Origin: Paenibacillus sp. FSL W8-0186
Lineage (GTDB): Bacteria > Bacillota > Bacilli > Paenibacillales > Paenibacillaceae
Direction: 5' to 3'
DNA length: 64,000 bases
NCBI RefSeq assembly: GCF_037969765.1
Contig: NZ_CP150207.1
Location: 3,031,001 to 3,095,000, forward strand
Program-made: the position numbers and the translations under genes
In this document: positions 25,914 through 36,466 of the stretch, piece after piece
Numbering within the stretch: position 1 is the stretch's first letter
Layout of the letters: each line of letters begins with the position of its first letter
Notes under the pieces: generated by a model
What the model saw: only the letters and a program-made list of their open reading frames with translations
Databases searched by the model: none
Told to the model about the DNA's origin: nothing

Positions 25914-26324
25914 CTAGATTTTGAAAAAGCGGGATAACTCTCCTTGGATCAGCGAAACCTGACCCCGTCTGTTCCCAGTTACCAGCTCCTGCTTCAGCCG
26001 GCGATAAAGCTCTGAATCCGTCAGTTCCTTCCGTTTCTCTTCGGTATCCTCCGTCATGACCGTCGTCTCCGGAGATTCCTTGACTACGGGTGCCATGACT
26101 TGTTTAATTCCCGCTATATTAGCGCCCCGTTCAATCAATTTCTTAATTTCCAGCAATCGTTCCACATCGTTGTACGAGAAAAGACGCTGGTTCCCCGAGG
26201 TACGGGCCGGCATGATCAACTGATGCTGCTCATAGTAACGAATCTGCCGTGCTGTCAAATCAGTAAGCTGCATGACGATACCGATCGGAAACAAAGCCAT
26301 GTTTCTGCGAATTTCCTCACTCAC
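25914..26324 (-). CDS. glnR: GlnR, MerR-type nitrogen repressor
   Basis: The 136-residue protein has an N-terminal MerR winged-helix domain (FPIGIVMQLTDLTARQIRYYEQHQLIMPART, then NQRLFSYNDVERLLEIKKL) and a C-terminal tail (QVSLIQGELSRFFKI) typical of GlnR, which in B. subtilis mediates autoinhibition relieved by feedback-inhibited glutamine synthetase. It represses glnRA in nitrogen excess. The GTG at 26322-26324 is chosen because GGAAGG lies eight bases upstream. Its promoter is overlapped by a GlnR site. Confidence 0.93.
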   Translation of the reverse strand: MSEEIRRNMALFPIGIVMQLTDLTARQIRYYEQHQLIMPARTSGNQRLFSYNDVERLLEIKKLIERGANIAGIKQVMAPVVKESPETTVMTEDTEEKRKELTDSELYRRLKQELVTGNRRGQVSLIQGELSRFFKI

Positions 26325-26359
26325 CGCTCTCAACCTTCCGCATATATTTCACGAAAAAT

Positions 26360-26388
26360 ATTCTATGTCAGATAACCTGACATGTCAA
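26360..26388 (-). promoter_or_regulatory. glnRA sigma-A promoter
   Basis: On the minus strand TTGACA (26383-26388), a 17-base spacer and TAGAAT (26360-26365). The start codon of glnR is about 36 bases downstream. Confidence 0.85.
26366..26382. promoter_or_regulatory. GlnR/TnrA operator
   Basis: TGTCA, seven bases, TGACA is an exact match to the TGTNA-N7-TNACA consensus. It fills the whole 17-base spacer of the glnR promoter. A weaker half-matching site follows at about 26384-26400. Confidence 0.85.
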
Positions 26389-26471
26389 CAAGCATGTAAG
26401 GTATTTATTAGATTTTCACTAGATTTCTCTAAATGATCCATTCATAGCTTTCAGCCGAGCTGGACACTTTC

Positions 26472-26497
26472 AAAAAAAACGACCGCAAATCGCGGTC
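26472..26497 (-). terminator. Terminator after the ynbB-like gene
   Basis: GACCGCGATTTGCGGTC on the minus strand forms a short GC-rich hairpin followed by eight T residues (26473-26479 region). It separates the spoVK-hflX-ynbB unit from glnR. Confidence 0.9.
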
Positions 26498-26522
26498 TGT
26501 TTTCCTTAACAAATACATCGTC

Positions 26523-27776
26523 TTATAACAAATTCCGATCCTTCATCGTTTGCAGCGCCGTCAATAGACCGAACTTCACGTGCGAATAAGTGAGTCCGCC
26601 CTGCATATACGCGATATAAGGCTCCCGTACAGGCGCATCTGCCGATAATTCCAGGCTGCCTCCCTGTATAAAGGTGCCTGCGGCCATAATGACCGGATGC
26701 TCGTAGCCCGGCATGTCCCAGGCTTCCGGCACGACGTATCCGTCCACGGCGGCGGCGCGCTGAATTCCTTGCACAAATGCAATCAGATGCTCAGGCCCGC
26801 TGAAGGAGATGGCTTGAATTAAATCAGTCCGGGTATCATTCCAGCTTGGACGGCTCTCAAACCCAGCACGCTCGAACACGGCAGCGGCGAGAATGCTGCC
26901 CTTGATCGCCTGTCCCACCGTCGTAGGAGCGAGGAACAATCCCTGGTAGATGCCTCTCGTCGTTCCCAGCATGGCTCCTACCTCCGCGCCGATGCCCGGC
27001 GCCGTTAAGCGATAGGCGGCGAGCTCCACCAAATTCGCGCGGCCGCAAATATAGCCTCCCGTCTCCGCCAAGCCGCCGCCTGGATTTTTGATTAAAGAGC
27101 CCGCCATCAGGTCGACCCCAACCTGCGTTGGTTCCAGCTCTTCGGCAAATTCGCCGTAGCAGTTATCGACGAAGACGATGCAGTCCGGTTTGATTTCCTT
27201 CACCTGGCGAACCATTTCGCCAATCTGGGCTACCGTAAAGGAGTTGCGCCAATCATAGCCGCGGGACCGCTGAATTCCGATCACTTTCGTCCGTTCGGTC
27301 ACCTTCGCGCGCACACTCTCCCAATCTATCTCTCCGTTCTCTAGCAATGCCACCTCGTCATAGCCAATGCCAAAGTCTTGCAGCGACCCTGTTCCATCGC
27401 CTGGATGACCGATTACTTTATGCAGGGTGTCATACGGCGTGCCCGAGATGTAGAGCAGCTCATCGCCAGGGCGAAGCACACCAAAAAGCGCCGTAGCGAT
27501 CGTATGCGTGCCCGACGCAAAATGCGGACGCACCAGTGCCGCCTCGGCGCCGAATACATCGGCATACACAAGATCAAGCACTTCGCGCCCGCGATCATTA
27601 TAACCGTAGCCTGTGGAGCCGGAGAAATGATAATCACTAACCTGATGCCGCTGGAACGCTTCGATCACCTTCCACTGGTTCCGGTCGACGATGCGGTCGA
27701 TCACCTTAAACTGGCTAGCAACCTGCTGCTCCGCTTCTTCCAGCCATGCTACGATTTCTTCTGCAAAAACTGCCAT
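26523..27776 (-). CDS. ynbB: PLP-dependent lyase-like protein of the YnbB family
   Basis: The 417-residue fold-type I PLP enzyme belongs to the group once called aluminium-resistance proteins and now methionine gamma-lyase/cystathionine beta-lyase-like. Visible landmarks are FSGSTGYGYNDRGRE, the cofactor-stacking region LVRPHFASGTHTIATAL, VDNCYGEF, and the Schiff-base lysine in MAGSLIKNPGGG. The true substrate is unproven. The order spoVK-hflX-ynbB-glnR-glnA is the same as in B. subtilis, which supports orthology. GGAGAG precedes the ATG at acceptable spacing. Confidence 0.9.
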   Translation of the reverse strand: MAVFAEEIVAWLEEAEQQVASQFKVIDRIVDRNQWKVIEAFQRHQVSDYHFSGSTGYGYNDRGREVLDLVYADVFGAEAALVRPHFASGTHTIATALFGVLRPGDELLYISGTPYDTLHKVIGHPGDGTGSLQDFGIGYDEVALLENGEIDWESVRAKVTERTKVIGIQRSRGYDWRNSFTVAQIGEMVRQVKEIKPDCIVFVDNCYGEFAEELEPTQVGVDLMAGSLIKNPGGGLAETGGYICGRANLVELAAYRLTAPGIGAEVGAMLGTTRGIYQGLFLAPTTVGQAIKGSILAAAVFERAGFESRPSWNDTRTDLIQAISFSGPEHLIAFVQGIQRAAAVDGYVVPEAWDMPGYEHPVIMAAGTFIQGGSLELSADAPVREPYIAYMQGGLTYSHVKFGLLTALQTMKDRNLL

Positions 27777-27842
27777 AATGTCAAAACTCTCCTCTGCCCA
27801 TGTATATCAATTTATTTAATTTCCCGGCCGCAGCCGATGATG

Positions 27843-29138
<1,296 letters not shown>

Positions 29139-29151
29139 TCATCTTTGCTCC

Positions 29152-30144
29152 TTATAGGCGCCGTTCTTCCTTCAGATCCAGCTTCAAATCCTCCTGCCGC
29201 AGCGTCATTAATTCCAGTTTGCCGGGCGATCCGCCGCTGTACTGCGTTAACAGGCGGACCGCTTGGCTGCGAATCGAACGTTCAATGACGTTGCGGACGT
29301 ATCTGGCATTGCTAAAGGCATGCTCGCCCTCACACTTTTCCCGCAGCAGATGCTGCTTTAATTTGAGTATCGCCTGCGGCATCAGAATATAGTCCCGTTC
29401 CTTGGCCATGCCTTCTGAAATTTGGATCAATTGATCGACGGTATAATCTGGAAAATCGATCACGATCGGGAAACGCGAGGGCATCCCCGGATTGCATTGC
29501 AAAAAAAAGTCCATTTCATCCGAGTAACCGGCCAGGATAAGGATAAACTGGTTTTTCTGATCCTCCATCGATTTCACCAGCGTGTCGATTGCTTCCTTGC
29601 CGAAGTCCTTCTCGCCTCCGCGCGCAAGGCTGTACGCTTCATCGATAAACAGTATGCCGCCCAGCGCTTTCTTAACGAGGTCTCTTGTCTTCTGCGCTGT
29701 GTGGCCGATATACTCCCCCACAAGGTCCGCACGCTCCACCTCGATCAAATGGCCTTTGCTCAGCACGCCAAGCCGCTGGAACATCTTCGCGACGATTCTG
29801 GCCACCGTAGTTTTGCCTGTGCCCGGATTTCCCTTGAACACCATATGATAGACTTGCGGGTTCGACAGCAACCCTGCTTCTGAGCGCATATCCGTAATTT
29901 GCAGCAGCGCATATATTTCATACATTAAGTCCTTAATGTGATTAAGTCCTATGAGTTGGTCTAATTCCTTTTGTATTTCTGCGAACGCACCTTGCTGAGG
30001 GATCGCTTTGGCCGTTGACTGGTGCTCAGCCTCCGCTAGGCTCTGCGTAACGACGGGGGGTTCGGGGTTTCGGAGAATTACGTTGATCTGTCTGGAAGGC
30101 CTCTCTTCGGAAGATCCGCTTCTGGCCACAACATGCCCTGGCAT
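29152..30144 (-). CDS. spoVK: SpoVK, AAA ATPase of sporulation
   Basis: The 330-residue protein is a CbbX/SpoVK-type AAA ATPase: Walker A GNPGTGKTTVAR, Walker B ILFIDEAYSLARGG, sensor 1 region LILAGYSDEMD and an arginine-finger segment SRFPIVIDFPDY. SpoVK is made in the mother cell and is required for spore maturation in B. subtilis. The ATG at 30142-30144 follows AGAGGTGATT. It heads the hflX-ynbB transcription unit. A dedicated sigma-E or sigma-K promoter was not identified. Confidence 0.92.
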   Translation of the reverse strand: MPGHVVARSGSSEERPSRQINVILRNPEPPVVTQSLAEAEHQSTAKAIPQQGAFAEIQKELDQLIGLNHIKDLMYEIYALLQITDMRSEAGLLSNPQVYHMVFKGNPGTGKTTVARIVAKMFQRLGVLSKGHLIEVERADLVGEYIGHTAQKTRDLVKKALGGILFIDEAYSLARGGEKDFGKEAIDTLVKSMEDQKNQFILILAGYSDEMDFFLQCNPGMPSRFPIVIDFPDYTVDQLIQISEGMAKERDYILMPQAILKLKQHLLREKCEGEHAFSNARYVRNVIERSIRSQAVRLLTQYSGGSPGKLELMTLRQEDLKLDLKEERRL

Positions 30145-30225
30145 CGTAGAATCACCTCTTCGTATAAGGGGTAGGATCACTCTCTTCCTCCAGTGTATTC
30201 TCTCTTCCGAACCATTATTAGAAGA

Positions 30226-30918
30226 CTATAAATCCAGACCTAGCGCAAGGGCGGCCTGATCCAGCTTCCATTTCGTGTACGCAAGCACTTCGCGAAGCGT
30301 ATTCGGAACCGGCTTCAGCACATTCGACTTCGTCAGGGACAGCTTTGGATGCTGATAATTCAAGGCATTGGCGATTTCAAGGGAGCGATTCCCGTGAAAC
30401 GTATGGGTCATGATAAGCGCGGAGACAAGCCCATGCTCCTTCATTATTTCTTGACTGAATTTCAAATTCTCATACGTGCTGGTTGCCTCATTCTCTAGCA
30501 GCATAGCTTCCCGAGGGACGCCATGCTCGGCCAAATAATTCGCCATGCCTTCGGCCTCGGTATACTTGTAGCCTTCCTGATCCAAGCCTCCCGTAAGGAG
30601 AAACATCTTAAACTTGCCGGCCTCGTACTGCTTAAGGCTATGGCGAAGCCGCTCTTCAAGTCCCGGGCTTGGCCGATCTCCCCACATGGCAGCCCCTAGA
30701 ACAATGCCGACATCCGCCGGCGGCGTATCCATGGTCGCCAAGGCAGGGCTGCGTTCCACGCTGCCGATCTGTGCCAGCACGTACAGGAACCAGCAAACGC
30801 ATAACACGGCGAACACGATCCCCCAACGAAGCAGCCGAATGTATAGCGGGCGCCGTTTGCGCCTATCCTGCATGCCTAAATATGAACGATTCCTTGTCCT
30901 TCTCCCAAAACGAATCAT
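30226..30918 (-). CDS. YdcF/SanA-like DUF218 membrane protein
   Basis: The 230-residue protein has one N-terminal span (LLRWGIVFAVLCVCWFLYVLAQIG) and a DUF218 domain with DVGIVLGAAMWGDRPSPGLEERL, FLLTGGLDQEG, ENEATSTYENL and MTHTFHGNRS. Family members (SanA, YdcF) are linked to envelope integrity and high-temperature vancomycin tolerance, but the reaction is unknown. The ATG at 30916-30918 follows GGAGGTTAAG, and the frame lies one base past the stop of the DUF402 gene. Longer in-frame starts run into that gene and were not used. Confidence 0.87.
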   Translation of the reverse strand: MIRFGRRTRNRSYLGMQDRRKRRPLYIRLLRWGIVFAVLCVCWFLYVLAQIGSVERSPALATMDTPPADVGIVLGAAMWGDRPSPGLEERLRHSLKQYEAGKFKMFLLTGGLDQEGYKYTEAEGMANYLAEHGVPREAMLLENEATSTYENLKFSQEIMKEHGLVSALIMTHTFHGNRSLEIANALNYQHPKLSLTKSNVLKPVPNTLREVLAYTKWKLDQAALALGLDL

Positions 30919-30919
30919 C

Positions 30920-31480
30920 TTAACCTCCAGAACGGAACGGCTCGGAATCCATAAAGCCGCTGCGGAAATGCTCAAGGGACATTTCAAAATAAGGGAACTG
31001 ATGCCGGTTGATTGCGTCCAGCACTTCCCGAGCCGTCTCCATTGCCATATCATAATCCTTCACCGTAATATCGCCCTTGGTCAGCGCTTCATCCAGCTCG
31101 TCCTCGTCCATCAGGAATACTTCCCCATTCTTCAGCACAACGATGTCCAAATACAGGTCATCGAACCAGGGAACGCCTTGATCAGTAATGCCTTGATTTT
31201 TGCATACATCAATGTACCACTCGACAATTTCGCCCTTGTCATCGAACATCGCCGTGACAACATAGCGGCATCCTTTCGGATAATATTGGAGCCAGGTATA
31301 GCCTTTATCCGCAATGCGAAAGGTATGGCCCCCGTAAGTCTTCCACAAGGGATCTCGCAGCGCAAAAATAGTGTACAACGTCACATAGCCGGTAAACCTG
31401 TCGCTTTCCACATACTTGGATTTAAATTGACGCTGTGTAATGCGTCGCCAGTTCGCTCGGTCTCCAAATTTTCGCTTCAT
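30920..31480 (-). CDS. DUF402 protein, nucleoside tri/diphosphatase-like
   Basis: The 186-residue protein belongs to the DUF402/YgaC family. Landmarks are WLQYYPKGCRYVVTAMFDDKGEIVEWYIDV and PWFDDLYLDIVVLKNGEVFLMDEDELDEAL, an acidic cluster that binds divalent metal in Ntdp-like homologues, which hydrolyse nucleoside tri- and diphosphates. The assignment of activity is by family. The gene is overlapped closely by the following DUF218 gene, so the two form an operon. Confidence 0.87.
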   Translation of the reverse strand: MKRKFGDRANWRRITQRQFKSKYVESDRFTGYVTLYTIFALRDPLWKTYGGHTFRIADKGYTWLQYYPKGCRYVVTAMFDDKGEIVEWYIDVCKNQGITDQGVPWFDDLYLDIVVLKNGEVFLMDEDELDEALTKGDITVKDYDMAMETAREVLDAINRHQFPYFEMSLEHFRSGFMDSEPFRSGG

Positions 31481-31592
31481 GGTATAAACCCTTTCAACAC
31501 AATGTAATCTCAGCTTACCATATTTGAAAGAGAGTCACAAAACTGAAATTATACAATTCAGCAATATTAACTGTTTCTTTCCGCTAAGCAGC

Positions 31593-31630
31593 AAAAACAC
31601 CGGCAGTCTTGTTCATAAGACTGCCGGTGT
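31593..31630 (-). terminator. Terminator after the class A PBP gene
   Basis: ACACCGGCAGTCTT pairs with AAGACTGCCGGTGT, followed by TTTTTGC on the minus strand. Strong. Confidence 0.9.
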
Positions 31631-31668
31631 TATCGGTATTGCCTCTAATTATGGCCTTTAGCCTTGCC

Positions 31669-34314
31669 TTAACCTCCTGTGTTCAACCCTGCGGCAGGAT
31701 CAGCGAATGGATCAACTAAGCCACCGTCCTCTGGCGGAGGTGTAATCGCACCGCCGCTGCCGGATTCGGCACCGCCGGAGCCGTCGGCTCCTCCGGAATT
31801 ACCGCTGCCGTCTCCGGTTCCGCCTTGACCAGGAATCGCGCCTGAGCCGCCGTTAGAACCATTGCCATGACCATGGCCGTTCCCGTTCCCGTTCCCGTTG
31901 CCCTGGCCATTGCCATGACCATTTCCATTGCCTTGGCCTTGACCTGGGATGTCTTGGCCGTCTCCACCCTGGCCTCCCTCTGGAGCGCCGCCGTTCTGGC
32001 CATCATCCGGCGGGAATGGAATCTGCTCTTCCTGCCCTGGGTCGATATCGTCCATCGGTTCCCCTCCGGAAATATCGATTGTTACCTTATTAGACGGGCC
32101 GCTCTCGGCATCATTTACCGGATCGTACGCAGTAACGTAATACTCATAGCTCGTTCCCGGCACAACGCTCAAATCCTCGATCGATGCCGTTGCTGCATCC
32201 AAATAATAGGTGAATTCGGCTTCTGAGGCTTCCTTACGGTAAATACGGTAGACAGCGCCTTCCTGGTCAACACCGTTCCAATTCAAGGATACCGTCTGCG
32301 TATCCTCGCTATAGGAAGCCGTTAGGCCGCTCGGCGTGTCAAGCTGATCCTCAGGCGGCTTCGTCTCCTGCATGTTCTTCGGCACAGGGAAGTCTTTGAC
32401 TGGAACGCCTTCCAGCGCTTCCTTCATCACGGCCGCGAACAGCGCTGCGGTCTGTCCGCTGCTTCCATTCAGCAAGTGATCTTTATCCGGATTGTCGTAA
32501 CCCATCCAGACCGCTCCCGTCCATTCCGGCGTATAGCCGACAAACCAGACGTCACGGTTTTTGCTGCTCTTCAGGTTTTTGATGCCATGCTGCGTCGTTC
32601 CCGTTTTACCGGCAACCGGCCGGTTAAGGCGGGCTTTCTTCCCCGTTCCCTCGTTAACGACATCCTGCAGCAGCTCCGTCATCTGATACGCGGTCTGCTC
32701 CTTAAGCACCTGCTTCTGCTTCGGCGCATCCGCTTTGTGAACCTCTTTGCCGCTATGATCGACAATAGACTTGATCGAGTACGGCTCGTTATATTTCCCC
32801 TGGTTCGCAAAAACGCTGAAGGCCGCGGCCATTTCCAGGGTATTCGTTCCATGCGTCAAACCGCCGAGAGCAACCGCCAGGTTGCGGTCGTCCTTATCCA
32901 TGGTGATGCCCATTTCCGTCGCATATTTCACGCCGGTAGAGACGCCCACCTCATTAAGCAGCCATACCGCAGGAATGTTGATCGATTTCGTTAATGCAGT
33001 TCTAAAGCTTATCGTCTTGGAATATGACCCGCCTAGGTTGTTAGGGCAATAGTTGCCGAAACACTGCTTCTCATTGCTAACCATAGAATCGGGAGTAAAC
33101 TTCCCAGTATCCAGCGCCGGCGCAAAGGAAACGATCGGCTTAAACGTTGAACCCGGCTGCCTCCGGCTGTCGAGACGGCTGAAGCCCTTCCGCTGGTAAT
33201 CGCGTCCGCCAAGCAGCGCAACCAGACTTCCGTTCTCATGGTTCATAATGACCATCGAGGCCTGAACCTGCTGGTCATCCTTGCTCTTCTCGAAGAAATC
33301 GTCGTTCTCAAACGCCTTCTCCAGCGCCTTCTGCGCCTTCATATCCATCGTGGTGTAAATTTTATAACCGCCGCGGTTAAGCTGGTCTTCGGTCATGCCC
33401 CACTTGTCCTCGGCTTCATCCAGGACATAATCCTTGAAGGCCTCGAAGCTCTGGCCTTTTGTCGGAGGGACGTAGTCGTACACGACCGCTTTAGCTTCCT
33501 CCATCTCTGCTTGGGTAATGTATCCCTGCTCATACATCAGCTGGAGAACAACCGCCCGGCGCTGCATCGACAGCTCCGGATTACGGAGCGGATTGTATTT
33601 GGACGGCCCTTTCGGCATCGCCGCCAAGGTGGCCATCTCCCACAACTTCAGATCGTTCAGGTCGCTCTTGCCGAAATAGCGGATCGATGCAGCCTTAATG
33701 CCGTACACCGTACCGCCGAAGTTAATCCGGTTCAGGTACAAGGTAATGATTTCATCCTTGGTGTTGTTGCGCTCCAGCGCCATCGCGATCGATACTTCCG
33801 TCGCTTTCCGGAAGAATGTTTTGTCGAAGTCCAGGAAAATATTTTTTGCAAGCTGCTGGGTAATCGTACTGCCGCCCTCAACCAGCTTGCGAGCGACGAC
33901 ATCCTTAACGGCGGCCCGGCCGATCGCCCACAGGTCGACACCGTTATGCTCGTAGAATCGTTTGTCCTCCGTCGCAATAAATGCGTCCTTGAGCAGTTTC
34001 GGAATTTGCTCGGACGTGACGGGCTCGCTTTTTTCCAGCGACAATTCACCCATCAAGTTGCCGTTGCGGTCGTACACCTTCGACGTCTCGTATACCGTCA
34101 GCTTCTCTCTGTTCTCGGCCAATATTTTCTCGCCGTTAATCGTAATATACAGGTAACCCGCAATGGCGCAAAATATAGCTAACGCAATCGTAAAAAACGA
34201 AGTCCACAATATTCGTTTAGCCGTCAGCTTCTTCTTTTTCTTGGCTTTCGGCTTCGCCGCCTTCGAATCCGGCCTGCTGCTTCTTTCCAATCTGGAAGGT
34301 CTCTTCGTAGACAT
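31669..34314 (-). CDS. Class A penicillin-binding protein (PBP1A type)
   Basis: The 881-residue bifunctional cell-wall synthase has a Lys-rich cytoplasmic tail, a membrane span (ILWTSFFTIALAIFCAIAGYLYITI), a glycosyltransferase domain (EDKRFYEHNGVDLWAIGRA, the EGGSTITQQLAKN motif, and RKATEVSIAMALE), and a transpeptidase domain with SRRQPGSTFKP (active-site Ser), SINIPA (SxN-like) and KTGTTQ. A fibronectin-III-like domain follows (about residues 665-760), then a low-complexity tail of Gly-Asn-Gly-His repeats ending at residue 881. The ATG at 34312-34314 is preceded by GGGAG at long spacing. Confidence 0.93.
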   Translation of the reverse strand: MSTKRPSRLERSSRPDSKAAKPKAKKKKKLTAKRILWTSFFTIALAIFCAIAGYLYITINGEKILAENREKLTVYETSKVYDRNGNLMGELSLEKSEPVTSEQIPKLLKDAFIATEDKRFYEHNGVDLWAIGRAAVKDVVARKLVEGGSTITQQLAKNIFLDFDKTFFRKATEVSIAMALERNNTKDEIITLYLNRINFGGTVYGIKAASIRYFGKSDLNDLKLWEMATLAAMPKGPSKYNPLRNPELSMQRRAVVLQLMYEQGYITQAEMEEAKAVVYDYVPPTKGQSFEAFKDYVLDEAEDKWGMTEDQLNRGGYKIYTTMDMKAQKALEKAFENDDFFEKSKDDQQVQASMVIMNHENGSLVALLGGRDYQRKGFSRLDSRRQPGSTFKPIVSFAPALDTGKFTPDSMVSNEKQCFGNYCPNNLGGSYSKTISFRTALTKSINIPAVWLLNEVGVSTGVKYATEMGITMDKDDRNLAVALGGLTHGTNTLEMAAAFSVFANQGKYNEPYSIKSIVDHSGKEVHKADAPKQKQVLKEQTAYQMTELLQDVVNEGTGKKARLNRPVAGKTGTTQHGIKNLKSSKNRDVWFVGYTPEWTGAVWMGYDNPDKDHLLNGSSGQTAALFAAVMKEALEGVPVKDFPVPKNMQETKPPEDQLDTPSGLTASYSEDTQTVSLNWNGVDQEGAVYRIYRKEASEAEFTYYLDAATASIEDLSVVPGTSYEYYVTAYDPVNDAESGPSNKVTIDISGGEPMDDIDPGQEEQIPFPPDDGQNGGAPEGGQGGDGQDIPGQGQGNGNGHGNGQGNGNGNGNGHGHGNGSNGGSGAIPGQGGTGDGSGNSGGADGSGGAESGSGGAITPPPEDGGLVDPFADPAAGLNTGG

Positions 34315-34443
34315 GGTTATCTCTGACTCCCTTCTTGCCAGTGTCACATTGTACAGGAAAGAAAAGAACAACCTTGTATCAGGTTGCTCCGCTCCATTTC
34401 CTATACCATTAAACGTAACAGCTTTAAAAAAGTTTCAACGGGC

Positions 34444-34683
34444 TTAAGCTTCGCCTTGATTTTCCTGCATCAGCGAAACGTTGCGCTGCGGCTGAAACGT
34501 CGAAATCGCATGCTTGTACACCATTTGCTGGCGTCCGTCGCTATCGATCACGATCGTAAAATTATCAAATGCTCTAATCGTCCCTCTAATCTGAAAACCG
34601 TTGGTCAAGAAGACGGTAACAGGGATGCTCTCTTTACGCAATTGGTTCAAGAACGTATCTTGGATATTAATGGACTTGTTCAT
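34444..34683 (-). CDS. hfq: RNA chaperone Hfq
   Basis: The 79-residue protein has the Sm1 motif ([38 protein letters not shown]) and the Sm2 signature MVYKHAIST. It forms a hexamer that binds small RNAs and mRNAs. The ATG at 34681-34683 is preceded by GGGGGTACGGCAA. It lies directly downstream of miaA (24 bases), the usual miaA-hfq arrangement in Bacillales. Confidence 0.97.
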   Translation of the reverse strand: MNKSINIQDTFLNQLRKESIPVTVFLTNGFQIRGTIRAFDNFTIVIDSDGRQQMVYKHAISTFQPQRNVSLMQENQGEA

Positions 34684-34707
34684 TTGCCGTACCCCCAATA
34701 GAAATCA

Positions 34708-35682
34708 TTAGTGTTTTGAATTATATTCAAGATCAGTGGGAAACTTTCCTGCTATTATAGCATGAGCGGCATTTAAATTCCCGGAAAAATTTTGGCCGTC
34801 GCCCACGTCGATCCACGAAATGTCCTTCATCCGCCGAAACCAAGAGAGCTGACGCTTGGCGAACCGCCGGGTATCCCTCTTTAATTTCTCTATCGCTTCA
34901 TGAAGGGGCACACCATCCTGAAGATGTTCAGCCATCTCCTTATAGCCGAGTCCCTGCATGGATACCATATCCCGGTTATATCCTTTATCCAGCAGTCCCT
35001 TTACCTCATCTAGCAGTCCGTTAGCGATCATTTCGTCGATTCGCTGTTCAATACGGTTATAAAGCATTTGACGGTCCATTGTCAAACCGATTAAGCACAA
35101 TTCATAGGGCGACTGCTTACTCTGGCCCTCCAATTGCGACGATAACGTCTCCCCCGTCAGATGATAAATCTCCAGCGCCCGCACGACCCGGCGCACATCA
35201 TTCGGGTGCAGCCTGGCCGCAGAATCAGGGTCAATGAGGGCTAACTTCCGGTGCAGCGCCTCCACGCCCTCTTCCTCGGCCATGCGTTTATGCGATTCGC
35301 GGAATGCCTCATCTATTCCCGCTTCCGTAAATTGATATTCATAGCAGACCGATTCGACATATAAGCCTGTGCCTCCGACAATAAACGGCAGCTTGTTCCG
35401 TTCATGGATTTCCGTAATCAGCTGCTTGCTCCATTCCTGGAACTGGGCCACCGAAAACGGCTCATCCGGCTCCAGGACGTCGATGAGATGATGGGGGATT
35501 CCCTGTGTCTCCTCCGGGGTAATTTTAGCCGTACCGATATCCATACCCCGGTAGACCTGCATCGAATCGCCGGAAATAATTTCGCAGGAGAAAGCCTTGG
35601 CAATCTCGATGCTTAGTTTTGTCTTGCCAACGGCCGTCGGCCCGACAAGGACGAGCAGCCTGGGTTTATGTTGCCTGTTCAA
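34708..35682 (-). CDS. miaA: tRNA dimethylallyltransferase
   Basis: The 324-residue enzyme adds an isopentenyl group to A37 of tRNAs reading UNN codons. The P-loop is GPTAVGKTKLSIEIA, followed by GDSMQVYRGMDIGTAK and the substrate segment ... FIVGGTGLYVES. The start is a TTG that overlaps the stop of the upstream methyltransferase gene by four bases (TTGA), with GGAGTG about ten bases before. The overlap implies coupled translation in a mutL-methyltransferase-miaA-hfq operon. Confidence 0.96.
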   Translation of the reverse strand: MNRQHKPRLLVLVGPTAVGKTKLSIEIAKAFSCEIISGDSMQVYRGMDIGTAKITPEETQGIPHHLIDVLEPDEPFSVAQFQEWSKQLITEIHERNKLPFIVGGTGLYVESVCYEYQFTEAGIDEAFRESHKRMAEEEGVEALHRKLALIDPDSAARLHPNDVRRVVRALEIYHLTGETLSSQLEGQSKQSPYELCLIGLTMDRQMLYNRIEQRIDEMIANGLLDEVKGLLDKGYNRDMVSMQGLGYKEMAEHLQDGVPLHEAIEKLKRDTRRFAKRQLSWFRRMKDISWIDVGDGQNFSGNLNAAHAIIAGKFPTDLEYNSKH

Positions 35683-36452
35683 AGGGTAATCACTCCGTAC
35701 GTTATTTTGGACCGGACGCGCCCCGGGACGCGAAAGCCCAGTCTTTCAAACTCGCCGCTGCTGATTTTTTCTTTCAAAATGACCGTCCTCCGGGCAACGC
35801 GGCAGGCTTCGAATATAGCCGCCTCCTCCAGGCAGCTGTTATTGGCGAACGCGCGCAGCGGCGAAATGGAGGAGGATTCCAGCACCGGATCGCGGAACAT
35901 CGGGTCGAAATAGACGACGTCCGCGCTCTTATCCGGCATTTGTTCAAGGAGCCCCAGATGATGGCCATGCCTTGGCTCAATGCGCCGCAAAGCTTCATCA
36001 AAAGGCTGCAGCCCGGACTCATAATAAGCCAATCCTTCGCAAAGCAGCGCCCATAGCGGCAGTGAATCTTCCATCGCAATCACCTTGCCTTCTGGCCCCG
36101 CGCCAAGCGAGAACATAATAGAATCCGAACCGAGCCCGGCCGTGCAATCGATGATCGTGTCGCCCGGCCGGACGCCCGCTGCTTCCAGCATCGTGTCCTT
36201 CTCGCCTTTAAACAGCCGCTTCGCCCGCACGAACGACATGCTTGGATGGAAGGCCATCGGCTGCTCGCCCGGGCGGTGCAGACGCGCTCCGCCTTCGAGT
36301 ACGACGAGGATATCCTCGCCGGGATACCGTTCGGTCAGCCGCTTCATCGATGCCCGGTTCCTTGGGACAAAACGGCAGCCGGCCTTGCCTGCAAGGGCGG
36401 CGGCACGCTCCACGGCGGCCGGCGCATTGTGCTCTCCGGTCGTAATTATCAA
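35679..36452 (-). CDS. RsmJ-like SAM-dependent methyltransferase
   Basis: The 257-residue protein has a class I methyltransferase core: motif I IIDCTAGLGSDSIMFSLGA, acidic loop AMEDSLPL and the catalytic-type VVYFDPMFRDP, which resembles the DPMF/Y motif of the 16S rRNA methyltransferase RsmJ family. An N-terminal extension of about 90 residues precedes it. The target is not certain for Gram-positive members. The TTG at 36450-36452 is taken as the start because GGAGGAAGAAGA precedes it; the frame also starts inside the mutL stop region. Confidence 0.8.
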   Translation of the reverse strand: MIITTGEHNAPAAVERAAALAGKAGCRFVPRNRASMKRLTERYPGEDILVVLEGGARLHRPGEQPMAFHPSMSFVRAKRLFKGEKDTMLEAAGVRPGDTIIDCTAGLGSDSIMFSLGAGPEGKVIAMEDSLPLWALLCEGLAYYESGLQPFDEALRRIEPRHGHHLGLLEQMPDKSADVVYFDPMFRDPVLESSSISPLRAFANNSCLEEAAIFEACRVARRTVILKEKISSGEFERLGFRVPGRVRSKITYGVITL

Positions 36453-36466
36453 TCTTCTTCCTCCGA

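Noticed and set aside
33238..34182. 314-codon frame on the plus strand opposite the PBP gene
   Set aside because: It is a shadow of the transpeptidase/glycosyltransferase coding sequence and has no independent support.
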